From: Pseudomonas multiresinivorans
GTDB taxonomy: Bacteria; Pseudomonadota; Gammaproteobacteria; Pseudomonadales; Pseudomonadaceae
Length of the DNA stretch: 64,000 bases
Direction of reading: 5' to 3'
Assembly: GCF_012971725.1 (NCBI RefSeq)
Contig: NZ_CP048833.1
Span: forward strand, 1,860,001 to 1,924,000
Both the position numbers and the translations under genes were made by a program. Shown here piece after piece: positions 57,075 to 64,000 of the stretch (positions are counted from its first letter, which is position 1; each line of letters begins with the position of its first letter). The notes below the pieces were generated by a model. The model made no database searches and was not told the origin of the DNA. It saw only the letters and a list, made by a program, of their open reading frames with translations.

Positions 57075-58472
57075 ATGGGCAGGCCAAAGAGCACACGGGT
57101 CGATTCGGTGATGCAGCATGTGCGCGAGCGCCTGGCGGCGCGGGCGCTGGTGCCGGGTGAACGGCTGCCGTCGATTCGCCAGCTGGCCGAGCAGCTGGAG
57201 GTGTCCAAGACCACCGTCGTGGAGGCCTACGACCGGCTGGCCGCCGACGGCGTGATCGCTGCGCGGCGTGGCTCCGGTTTCTATGTGGCCGGCCATGCGC
57301 CGCCGCTGTCCCTGGCGGACGTCGGCCCGGCGCTGGACCGCAGCATCGACCCGCTGTGGATTTCCCGGCAGTCGCTGGAAGCCGCGGATACCTCGCTCAA
57401 GCCCGGTTGCGGCTGGCTGCCGCCGTCCTGGCTGCCGGAGGAAGAACTGCGCCGCGCGCTGCGGCAGATTGCCCGCGCGCCGCAATCCAGCCTGCTGGAA
57501 TATGGTCGCCCCTACGGTCACTCCGGCCTGCGCGAACAGCTGGCGCGGCGGCTGGGTGATTACGGCGTGCCGGTGGGCCCGCAGCAGATAGTGCTGACCG
57601 ACAACGGCACCCAGGCCATCGACCTGATCTGCCGCTTCCTGCTGGAACCCGGCGACTGCGTGCTGGTGGACGACCCGGGCTACTTCAACTTCCAGGCCCT
57701 GCTGCGTGCCCATCGGGTGCAGGTCGTCGGTGTGCCCTATACGCCGACCGGGCCGGACGTCGCCGCCATGGCGGGCCTGCTGGAGCAGCACCGCCCGCGC
57801 CTGTACATCACCAACTCGGCCTTCCATAACCCCACCGGCGCGGTGCTCTCGCCGCTGGTCGCCCATCGTCTGCTGAAGCTGGCCGAGGCCCATGACCTGC
57901 TGATCGTCGAGGACGATATCTTCGGCGACTTCGAGCACGAAAGCGCGCCGCGCCTGTCGGCCTTCGACGGGCTGGAGCGGGTGATCCAGGTTGGCAGCTT
58001 CTCCAAGACGCTGTCGGCTTCGGTGCGCTGCGGCTACATCGCCACCCAGCCGGAATGGTGCGAGCGCCTGGTGGACCTGAAGCTGGCGACCAGCTTCGGC
58101 AACAGCCCGTTCAGTGCCGAGATGCTCTTCGAGCTGCTGCGCAAGGGCAGCTACCGCCGCCACCTGGACAGCCTGCGCGGGCGCCTGGCCGACGCCATGG
58201 GCGAGACGCTGCTGCGCTTGCGCGCGCTGGATATCCAGCCCTGGCTGGAGCCGCGCGGCGGGGTGTTCGTCTGGGCTTGCCTGCCGGAAGGGCTGGACGC
58301 TGCCGAAGTCTCGCGCGCGGCCCTGGCGGACAACCTGGTGCTGGCGCCGGGCAACGTTTTCAGCCTGAGCCAGAGCGCCACCGGTTACCTGCGCTTCAAC
58401 GTCGCGCAGTGCCTCTCGCCACTCGTTTTCCAGGGGCTGGAAAGGGCCATGGAGCAGGCGCGCGGACGCTGA
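57075..58472 (+). CDS. MocR-type regulator (GntR helix-turn-helix + aminotransferase fold)
   Basis: 465 residues. GntR winged helix ALVPGERLPSIRQLAEQLEVSKTTVVEAYDRLAADGVIAARRGSGFYV at about 30-77, then a fold type I aminotransferase domain with YGRPYGHSGLREQLARRL, VEDDIFGDFE and the PLP-lysine in VGSFSKTLSASVRCGYIA. It senses an amine or PLP-related ligand and regulates the divergent EamA gene. The ATG opening MGRPKSTRVDSVM is used because the preceding 30 codons cover the promoter region. Confidence 0.92.
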   Translation: MGRPKSTRVDSVMQHVRERLAARALVPGERLPSIRQLAEQLEVSKTTVVEAYDRLAADGVIAARRGSGFYVAGHAPPLSLADVGPALDRSIDPLWISRQSLEAADTSLKPGCGWLPPSWLPEEELRRALRQIARAPQSSLLEYGRPYGHSGLREQLARRLGDYGVPVGPQQIVLTDNGTQAIDLICRFLLEPGDCVLVDDPGYFNFQALLRAHRVQVVGVPYTPTGPDVAAMAGLLEQHRPRLYITNSAFHNPTGAVLSPLVAHRLLKLAEAHDLLIVEDDIFGDFEHESAPRLSAFDGLERVIQVGSFSKTLSASVRCGYIATQPEWCERLVDLKLATSFGNSPFSAEMLFELLRKGSYRRHLDSLRGRLADAMGETLLRLRALDIQPWLEPRGGVFVWACLPEGLDAAEVSRAALADNLVLAPGNVFSLSQSATGYLRFNVAQCLSPLVFQGLERAMEQARGR

Positions 58473-58474
58473 CA

Positions 58475-58486
58475 GAAAATATTTTC
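58475..58486. promoter_or_regulatory. AT-rich palindrome before the TonB receptor gene
   Basis: GAAAATATTTTC, a perfect 12-bp palindrome, 71 bp before the receptor start, directly after the MocR stop codon. TCCTTT (58504-58509), the fecA-type -10 sequence, follows, but the spacing to GAAAAT is 23 bp, longer than the 17 bp of fecA, so an ECF promoter is only suggested. Confidence 0.35.
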
Positions 58487-58557
58487 AGATCGGCCTGCAG
58501 GTTTCCTTTTGTCGTACGGCCTCTGTGCAGTCCCGCTTCTCTGCACAAGGAATCTTC

Positions 58558-60999
58558 ATGCCTGCCGTTCCCACCGCGCCCCTGCTGCCGCTGGCTCGCG
58601 CGTTACGTATCGCCGCTTTCGGCCTGGTCGCCAGCCTGCCGCTGCTGCCGCACTCCACCGCGTTTGCGGCCTCCGCCGCGCAACATTTCAGCGTACCCGC
58701 CGGCAGTCTGGAAGATGCTCTCAATGCCTACGCCCGCCAAGCGGGCGTGCTGCTGACCTTCGACCCGGCGCTGACCGGGAATCAGCGCAGCAATGGCCTG
58801 AACGGCGACTATTCGGTGAGCGCCGGTTTTGCCGTGCTGCTGTCCGGCAGTGGCCTGGCGGCCGAAGCCAGCGAAGACGGCAGCTACCGCCTGCAGCCCA
58901 GCGCCACCGAGGGCGCGCTGGAAATGAAGGCGCAGACCATCACCGGGCAGGCCGCGGAAGATCCCAAGGGCCCGGTGCAGGGGTACGTGGCCAGGCGCAG
59001 CGTCACCGCGACCAAGACCGATACGCCGATCCACGAGACTCCGCAGTCTATCTCCGTGGTGACCCGCGATCGCATGGAGGCCCAGGGCGTGCAGTCGGTG
59101 AACGAGGCGCTGCGCTATACCCCCGGCGTGTCCTCCTACGGCTCGAACAACCGTTCCGATTGGTACACGGTGATCCGTGGCTTCTCGCCGACCACCTACC
59201 AGGACGGGCTGCAACTGCCCAGCACCATCAACCTCGCCAGCTGGATGGTCGATCCCTACATGCTCGAACGCGTGGAAGTGCTGCGCGGCCCGGCGGGTGT
59301 GCTGTATGGCCAGGGCGATCCGGGTGGGGTGATCAACCAGGTATCGAAGCGGCCGAGCACCGTCGCCAGCCATGAAGTCCAGGTGCAATACGGCAGCGAT
59401 GCGCGCAAGCAACTGGGCATCGACACGACCGGCCCGCTGGATGATGCCGGCGTGTGGAGCTACCGCGTGGTGATGGTCGGCCACGAGGGTGATATTCGCG
59501 ACACGCCCTGGGAGGACAAGCGCCTGGCCCTGGCGCCGTCACTGACCTGGCAGCCGGATGAGGACACCCATCTGACCGTCATGGCGAGCTATCTGAAGGA
59601 CGATACCAACGCCCAGGATAATTTCCTCCCGGCGGATGGGAGCCTTCACCGCAGCGCCTACGGCAAGATCCACCGCAGCTACTTCACCGGCGATGAGCAC
59701 TTCTCCAAGTACGAGAAGACCCAGTACGGCATCGGCTATGAGTTCGAGACGCGCCTGAACGATGTCTGGCAGGTCCGCCAGAACCTGCGCTACGCCCATC
59801 TCGATCTCAACGACAACATGGTTTACGGCGCTGGTACCACCGGCTACTGGGGCATGGACGGTGGTGACGACCGCACCCTGCTGCGCTTCGCCGGCATCGA
59901 GAATCCCAAGTACGAACGCTGGACCCTGGACAACCAGGCCCAGGCCGACTTCAGCACCGGCTGGCTGCGTCACACCCTGCTGCTCGGCCTGGACTGGCAG
60001 CGGCAGAAGACCGAGGACCCGCAGGCCTACATCATGACCACGCCGCTGGACCTGTATGGCGGCCCGTCCTACGGCCCTGTGGACAAGTCCGCCTTCACCG
60101 CGGACGACTGGACCTACACCGATCAGACCCAGCGTCAGACCGGCGTGTACCTGCAGGACCAACTGCACTTCGACGAACACTGGGTGCTTTCCCTGGGCGG
60201 GCGTTACGACTGGGCCAGCTCCAGCACCGACAACAGCAGCACCGCCGGCAGCACCCATGCCAGCCAGAAGGATGAGGCCTTCAGTGGCCGGGTGGGGCTG
60301 GTCTACCTCGCCGATAACGGCCTGGCGCCGTACTTCAGCTACAGCGAGGGCTTCACGCCCAACGCCGGCACCGACTACGCAGGCAAGCCCTTCGACCCGA
60401 CGAAGGCCAAGCAGTACGAAGTGGGCGTGAAGTTCCAGCCCAAGGGCTCGGACAGTTCGCTGACCGCCGCCGTGTTCGAGATCACCCAGCGCGACGTGCT
60501 GACCCTCGATCCGGACCCGACCCATCCCAACAGCAGCGTGCAGACCGGCGAAATCCGCTCCCGCGGCCTGGAACTGGAAGGCGTCGCCAGCCTGACCGAC
60601 GAGTTGAACCTGATCGCCACCTACACCTACCAGGACGTGAAGAACACCAAGGCCAACGACGAGAGCGATGGCAAGACCCCGATCAGCATTCCCACGCCGC
60701 GCAACCTGGCTTCGTTGTGGGCCGACTACACCCTGCGTGACGGTGAGCTGAAAGGTTTCGGCTTTGGCGGTGGCGTACGCTACAGCGGCCGCAGCCCAGG
60801 CGCCCCGGACAACTCGCTGAATGTGCCCAGCTACACCCTGCTTGATGCTGCGGTGCATTACCAGACGGGCCCCTGGCGCTTCGCAGTCAACGCCAACAAC
60901 CTCACCGATCGCGAGTACATCGCCGGTTGCTACGACGCCACCCGTTGCATCTACGGCAATGGTCGCATTGTCACGGGCTCGGCGACGTACCGCTGGTAA
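58558..60999 (+). CDS. TonB-dependent siderophore receptor with STN signalling domain
   Basis: 813 residues. Signal peptide to about 37 (LPLLPHSTAFA), then the STN domain FSVPAGSLEDALNAYARQAGVLLTFDPALTGNQRSNGLNGDYSVSAGFAVLLSGSGL (40-115), a plug with ETPQSISVVTRDRMEAQGVQSVNEALRYTPGV...RVEVLRGPAGVLYGQGDPGGVINQVSKRP, and a barrel ending in GSATYRW with C-terminal aromatic. STN-bearing receptors (FpvA, FecA, FoxA types) signal to a FecR. The most likely partners are the sigma/FecR pair at 52.0-53.5 kb. AAGGAA lies 7 bp before the ATG. Ligand not readable. Confidence 0.95.
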   Translation: MPAVPTAPLLPLARALRIAAFGLVASLPLLPHSTAFAASAAQHFSVPAGSLEDALNAYARQAGVLLTFDPALTGNQRSNGLNGDYSVSAGFAVLLSGSGLAAEASEDGSYRLQPSATEGALEMKAQTITGQAAEDPKGPVQGYVARRSVTATKTDTPIHETPQSISVVTRDRMEAQGVQSVNEALRYTPGVSSYGSNNRSDWYTVIRGFSPTTYQDGLQLPSTINLASWMVDPYMLERVEVLRGPAGVLYGQGDPGGVINQVSKRPSTVASHEVQVQYGSDARKQLGIDTTGPLDDAGVWSYRVVMVGHEGDIRDTPWEDKRLALAPSLTWQPDEDTHLTVMASYLKDDTNAQDNFLPADGSLHRSAYGKIHRSYFTGDEHFSKYEKTQYGIGYEFETRLNDVWQVRQNLRYAHLDLNDNMVYGAGTTGYWGMDGGDDRTLLRFAGIENPKYERWTLDNQAQADFSTGWLRHTLLLGLDWQRQKTEDPQAYIMTTPLDLYGGPSYGPVDKSAFTADDWTYTDQTQRQTGVYLQDQLHFDEHWVLSLGGRYDWASSSTDNSSTAGSTHASQKDEAFSGRVGLVYLADNGLAPYFSYSEGFTPNAGTDYAGKPFDPTKAKQYEVGVKFQPKGSDSSLTAAVFEITQRDVLTLDPDPTHPNSSVQTGEIRSRGLELEGVASLTDELNLIATYTYQDVKNTKANDESDGKTPISIPTPRNLASLWADYTLRDGELKGFGFGGGVRYSGRSPGAPDNSLNVPSYTLLDAAVHYQTGPWRFAVNANNLTDREYIAGCYDATRCIYGNGRIVTGSATYRW

Positions 61000-61213
61000 G
61001 CCTGTCGCCAGGGAGGGCGATCGCTCCGAGGTGGGCGGAAATGCCTGAGGAAAATTGAACGGTTGTACAGGAGTATCGGAAGGATACGACTTCACAGTCG
61101 AAAAGGGCGGGCGAAACCCGGTCGAGGCGAACCTCTAGGATTATCGATTCAGCCTCTCAGGGCGCGGTGAGCATCCCGAGGTGAATCGTTGGATCAGAAG
61201 AAGAGGAAATCCT
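61000..61213. other. 214-bp gap after the receptor gene
   Basis: No ORF of note. Two small adjoining hairpins: GTATC-GGAAG-GATAC (61073-61087) and CGACT-TCAC-AGTCG (61087-61100). No T tract, so not a terminator by itself. Confidence 0.4.
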
Positions 61214-61801
61214 ATGGCCGAACCGTGCCAGTTGTACCTGAAGGTCTCCATCAGTCGCTCCAGGCTCGAGGAATTCCTCTCCCGGGAAGCAGGCTCCGCG
61301 GCCTGCTTCAAGGATCTCGAGCAGTGGCTGGAGGGGAATCGCCAACGGCAAGGCGGCCTCACCTGGAGCGAACTCTGCGAACTGGGGCAGGGCACCACCG
61401 CGGCGGCCTGGGTCGCGGGCTGGAGCCAGCACCTGCGCTCGCCGGCCTGGAACCACTACGACGATGCGACCCAGACCTGGAGCCTGGGCGTGCTGGAATT
61501 CACCGAAAGCCGGGACTGGATCATCGGCGCGATCAACGTGCTGCGCAGAGTCGCGGAGTACAAGGACCTGCCGGACACGGACTACCTGCTGATCTACGAA
61601 TACCTGTTCGGCAAGGGCACGGTGGTGGCCGCCGTCGAACTGACACCGGGTCTTTCCCGGATCCTGCCGGGGCCGCCGCCCCTGCGTGTCACGGCTGAAG
61701 CCGACCTGATGATGAACAGCCTGTTGCGTGCCATGGATGTGACCGCGACCTATGCCGTTCAGCGAATTTCCGACACAGATGCTCACAAACGGCGCTGCTG
61801 A
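61214..61801 (+). CDS. unknown protein in the iron region
   Basis: 195 residues: MAEPCQLYLKVSISRSRLEEFLSREAGSAACFKDLEQWLEGNRQRQGGLTWSELCELG...WNHYDDATQTWSLGVLEFTESRDWIIGAINVLRRVAEYKDLPDTDYLLIYEYLFGKGTVVAAVELTPGLSRIL. No family recognised. No signal peptide or membrane span, acidic, with a good ribosome site (GAGGAA) and normal codon use, so it is probably real. It looks somewhat like small cytoplasmic immunity or polymorphic-toxin-associated proteins in composition, but no toxin gene is near. It is between the receptor and the Fur box. Confidence 0.7.
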   Translation: MAEPCQLYLKVSISRSRLEEFLSREAGSAACFKDLEQWLEGNRQRQGGLTWSELCELGQGTTAAAWVAGWSQHLRSPAWNHYDDATQTWSLGVLEFTESRDWIIGAINVLRRVAEYKDLPDTDYLLIYEYLFGKGTVVAAVELTPGLSRILPGPPPLRVTAEADLMMNSLLRAMDVTATYAVQRISDTDAHKRRC

Positions 61802-61810
61802 GTTCTTTTA

Positions 61811-61827
61811 ATTGAGAACCAATATCA
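61811..61827 (+). promoter_or_regulatory. Fur box with overlapping -10
   Basis: ATTGAGAACCAATATCA matches the common Pseudomonas Fur site AATGAGAATCATTATCA at 14 of 17 positions. A TATAAT -10 (61828-61833) follows directly, and the DUF3649 start is about 100 bp downstream. Confidence 0.75.
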
Positions 61828-61932
61828 TATAATTCCGCTTTTCAATCGCGCGCCTGGGCAGTGCCCGGGCCGCCTCGCAGGATTCACCTCGATGTGCGTT
61901 TCCCCGCGCCCGAACCGTTCGAGCACCCAACC

Positions 61933-62220
61933 ATGAGCGCAACCCAGGCCGGAGCCATCGCTGCCCGCATCCTCAGCGCCGTGGTCGGCGGCTATGCCCT
62001 GGCCTACACCGCCACGGCCTTCTTCAGCGTCTACCTGCCGATGTCGCGCTCGGATCGCGTGTCGCTGGCCAGCCTGGCCTGCTTCATCGTCTGGGTCGCG
62101 GCGATCCTCTATGCCTTCGGCGCGAAAAGTCCCTGGCGCGCGGTGTGGGCGCCGGTGGCGCTGAGCATCGTGCTGGGCCTGGCCGCCTTCCTGCCTACTG
62201 GCTACGGGGTTCGCCCATGA
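61933..62220 (+). CDS. DUF3649 family small membrane protein
   Basis: 95 residues with three membrane helices (ARILSAVVGGYALAYTATAFFSVYL, SLASLACFIVWVAAILYAFGA, AVWAPVALSIVLGLAAFL). DUF3649 proteins accompany PepSY reductases in iron uptake operons. ATGA overlap with the next gene shows coupled translation. The ATG opening MSATQAGAI is chosen because the helices begin just after it. Confidence 0.88.
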   Translation: MSATQAGAIAARILSAVVGGYALAYTATAFFSVYLPMSRSDRVSLASLACFIVWVAAILYAFGAKSPWRAVWAPVALSIVLGLAAFLPTGYGVRP

Positions 62221-63740
62221 GCCTGCGCCAATCGATGTCCGGCCTGCACACCTGGAGCGGGCTGCTGGTCAGCTGGATTCTCTTCGTCGTGCTTTTCTCC
62301 GGCACGGTGGCGGTGTTCGACAAGGAGCTCACCCGCTGGATGACGCCGCAGCTGCACAAGCTGGAAGAGGTGAAAGTCGGTGCCGACCAGGTGCGTGAGC
62401 TGATCGCCCTGCGCGCGCCCAAGGCCCACGGCTACTGGATGCACCCGCCCACCGATCGCATGCCGTACTGGACCGCCGGCTGGGAGCCGGCGGACTTCAG
62501 CGAGTTCCAGTCCTTCCTGGTGGACGCCCAGAGCGGCGAGGTATTGCCCAGGACCGTCGGCGGCAACTTCTTCCTCGAACTGCACTACGAACTGCACGGC
62601 GGGATGATCGGCCTTTACGTGGTCGGGGTGGCCGGTGTGTTCATGCTTGTGGCGCTGGTCAGCGGGGTGATCGTCCACCGGCGCATCTTCAAGGACTTCT
62701 TCACCCTTCGCCCGAAGGCGGCGAAGCAGCGCGCCTGGCTGGATGCGCACAACGTGCTCGGCGTGCTTGGCCTGCCGTTCCATCTGTTGATGGCGTACAC
62801 GGGGCTGGCGATCTTCATCACCTTCTACATGACCGCCGGCATCAAGGTGGCCTACAAGAACGACATGGAGCATTTCTTCCATGACGTGCAGGGCGCCTTC
62901 GACCGTGAAGCGCTGGGCAAGCCGGCGAAGGCGACCAAGTCCATCGACAATATGATCCTCAAGACCCGCGAAGCCTGGGGCGACGATAGCCAGGTCGGCT
63001 GGATCAACATCGAGAATCCGGGCGATGCGGCGGCGATGGTGCAGATCCGCAAGGCGGTGGACAAGGGCATGGTCAACGACCAGCGCACCGTGTCCTTCGA
63101 CTCCGGCAGCGGCGCGCTGCTGCATGTGCAGAAGCCCTACAAGCCGGGTTACAAGACCTACGCCTGGTTGACCGGCCTGCACATGGCGCAGTTCGGCAAC
63201 GACCTGTTGCGGGTGATGTACTTCGTACTCGGCCTGGTGGGCTGCGTGATGGTCTTCGGTGGCCTGCAGGTCTGGGTGAGCAAGCGTGAAACCCGTGGCC
63301 ACCGGGGCGTGGCGCTGGTGCGGACGCTCAACGGCGCGGTTTGTGGTGGCTTGCCGATTGCCTCGCTCGGCCTACTGGCGGCTTCACGGCTGCTGCCGGC
63401 CGATCTGCTGCAACGTACGCGCTGGGAGGCTACCGCCTTCGTGGTGATCTGGCTGCTGGCGCTGCTCCACGCGCTGCTGCGTCGGGGTAGCCGAGCCATG
63501 GCTCGTGAGCAGTTCGTCGCCCTGGCGGCGCTGGCGTTGCTGCTGCCGGTGCTGAGCCTGTTCGGCCCCGAGCCGGGACGGGTATCGACGCATGTCGCCA
63601 ACGGCGACTGGATGATGGTCGGCATCGATCTCGGCCTGCTGCTGATCGGCGGGTTGTGCGCCTTCCTCGGCTGGCGATTGGGCCAGGAGCGCGCCGAGCC
63701 CGCCCGTGCACGTCGTGCCCGTAACGAGGAGTTCGCCTGA
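62217..63740 (+). CDS. PepSY-TM domain protein, ferric-siderophore reductase-like
   Basis: 507 residues with four or more membrane helices: LHTWSGLLVSWILFVVLFSGTVAVF, LYVVGVAGVFMLVALVSGVIV, FHLLMAYTGLAIFITFYMTAGI, LRVMYFVLGLVGCVMVFGGLQVWV and more. His residues LHTWSG, HYELHGG, VHRR, DAHNVLGVLGLPFHLLMAY and GLHMAQFGND are typical haem-ligand positions of this family, which reduces ferric siderophores in the periplasm (FpvG is a family member). The Fur box upstream fits. The stop overlaps the start of the DUF3325 gene. Confidence 0.92.
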   Translation: MSLRQSMSGLHTWSGLLVSWILFVVLFSGTVAVFDKELTRWMTPQLHKLEEVKVGADQVRELIALRAPKAHGYWMHPPTDRMPYWTAGWEPADFSEFQSFLVDAQSGEVLPRTVGGNFFLELHYELHGGMIGLYVVGVAGVFMLVALVSGVIVHRRIFKDFFTLRPKAAKQRAWLDAHNVLGVLGLPFHLLMAYTGLAIFITFYMTAGIKVAYKNDMEHFFHDVQGAFDREALGKPAKATKSIDNMILKTREAWGDDSQVGWINIENPGDAAAMVQIRKAVDKGMVNDQRTVSFDSGSGALLHVQKPYKPGYKTYAWLTGLHMAQFGNDLLRVMYFVLGLVGCVMVFGGLQVWVSKRETRGHRGVALVRTLNGAVCGGLPIASLGLLAASRLLPADLLQRTRWEATAFVVIWLLALLHALLRRGSRAMAREQFVALAALALLLPVLSLFGPEPGRVSTHVANGDWMMVGIDLGLLLIGGLCAFLGWRLGQERAEPARARRARNEEFA

Positions 63741-64000
63741 TGCTGCTGGTGTTCGGTCTCAACCTGCTGGCGCTGGCGGCGGCCTGCCTGTCGCTGTCGC
63801 GCCATCACCGCGATCTGTTCGGTAATGCGCCCACGGAGTCCCGTGTGCGTCTGTTGCGTATCGTGGCGCTGGTGGATGGCGCGCTGGCGCTGGCTTATGC
63901 GATCCACATCATCGGCATGGAACTGGGCATCGTCTATTGGGCGTGCCTGTTGATGATCGCGGGAGCTGCGCTGGTCCTGCTGCTGGCCTGGCGACCGCGC
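63740..64000 (+). CDS. DUF3325 family membrane protein (cut by window edge)
   Basis: 87 residues are visible, starting MLLVFGLNLLALAAACLSLSRHHRDLFGN, with three membrane stretches, as in DUF3325, the usual third member of the DUF3649-PepSY-DUF3325 operon. ATG overlaps the PepSY stop (TGATG). The stop codon is outside the window. Confidence 0.85.
   Translation, partial: MLLVFGLNLLALAAACLSLSRHHRDLFGNAPTESRVRLLRIVALVDGALALAYAIHIIGMELGIVYWACLLMIAGAALVLLLAWRPR

Overview
The window is chromosomal DNA from a high-GC gammaproteobacterium, almost certainly a Pseudomonas of the aeruginosa/nitroreducens/citronellolis type. The reasons are very GC-rich codon third positions, REP-type inverted repeats with a GAGCGAGCTTGCTCGC core between genes, a leucine dehydrogenase/YebG/LexA-box neighbourhood, monapterin (folM-folE-folX) genes, and blocks whose order matches, as I remember it, P. 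aeruginosa PAO1 PA0835-PA0849 (1-14.7 kb) and PA3414-PA3440 in reverse (23-46 kb). I see no tRNA, rRNA, IS element, prophage or CRISPR array. Both ends cut a gene (pta on the left, a DUF3325 gene on the right).

Layout. 1-2.5 kb: pta-ackA-DUF3565 operon on the minus strand. 2.4-8.1 kb: slyD, glutathione peroxidase, then a cluster for electrophile or xenobiotic reduction (nitroreductase, tautomerase, CMD-like protein, LysR, a TetR/NemR-like repressor and an Old Yellow Enzyme sharing a duplicated operator). 8.3-14.8 kb: DegV, a GT4 glycosyltransferase, CysZ, a membrane diguanylate cyclase, and thioredoxin reductase behind a repeat-rich leader. 14.8-23.1 kb: a self-contained catabolic island holding a polar amino-acid-type ABC importer, an HDAC-fold deacetylase, a class III aminotransferase, a two-subunit CoA transferase, a thiolase and a LysR regulator. 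It sits exactly between the two PAO1-like blocks. 23.3-26.9 kb: HopJ, DUF1244, folX-folE-folM, a MioC-like flavodoxin and a cupin. 26.9-34.1 kb: LysR/CidAB, a WbqC-like protein, aldolase plus alpha/beta hydrolase, SDR and enoyl-CoA hydratase. 34.2-43.1 kb: cupin, FAD amine oxidase, an NTF2-fold/AraC regulator, a DUF1302/DUF1329 envelope pair and a MalT-like LuxR regulator. 43.1-51.6 kb: SirB1 protein, leucine dehydrogenase, SOS-controlled yebG, PsiE, an ABC-2 exporter without an ATPase gene, two YceK-type lipoproteins and a hydroxybutyrate-type SDR. 51.6-64 kb: an iron region with ECF sigma/FecR, a SNF2 helicase, an EamA exporter divergent from a MocR regulator, a TonB-dependent transducer with an STN domain, an unknown ORF, and a Fur-boxed DUF3649/PepSY/DUF3325 ferric-reductase-like operon.

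How the genes work together. The most coherent new proposal is the 14.8-23.1 kb island. Its enzymes fit import of an N-acylated amino compound, removal of the acyl group, transamination to a 3-oxoacid, CoA transfer and thiolytic cleavage to acetyl-CoA. The iron region looks like one cell-surface signalling system (receptor-FecR-sigma) whose receptor is separated from its sigma/anti-sigma pair by unrelated genes. Noncoding signals include a LexA box, a Fur box, NemR-type and MocR-type operator candidates, a hairpin that can hide a ribosome site, and a minus-strand terminator in a gene-free 437-bp gap that could end a small RNA. Product names rest on motif recognition and memory; no database search was run.
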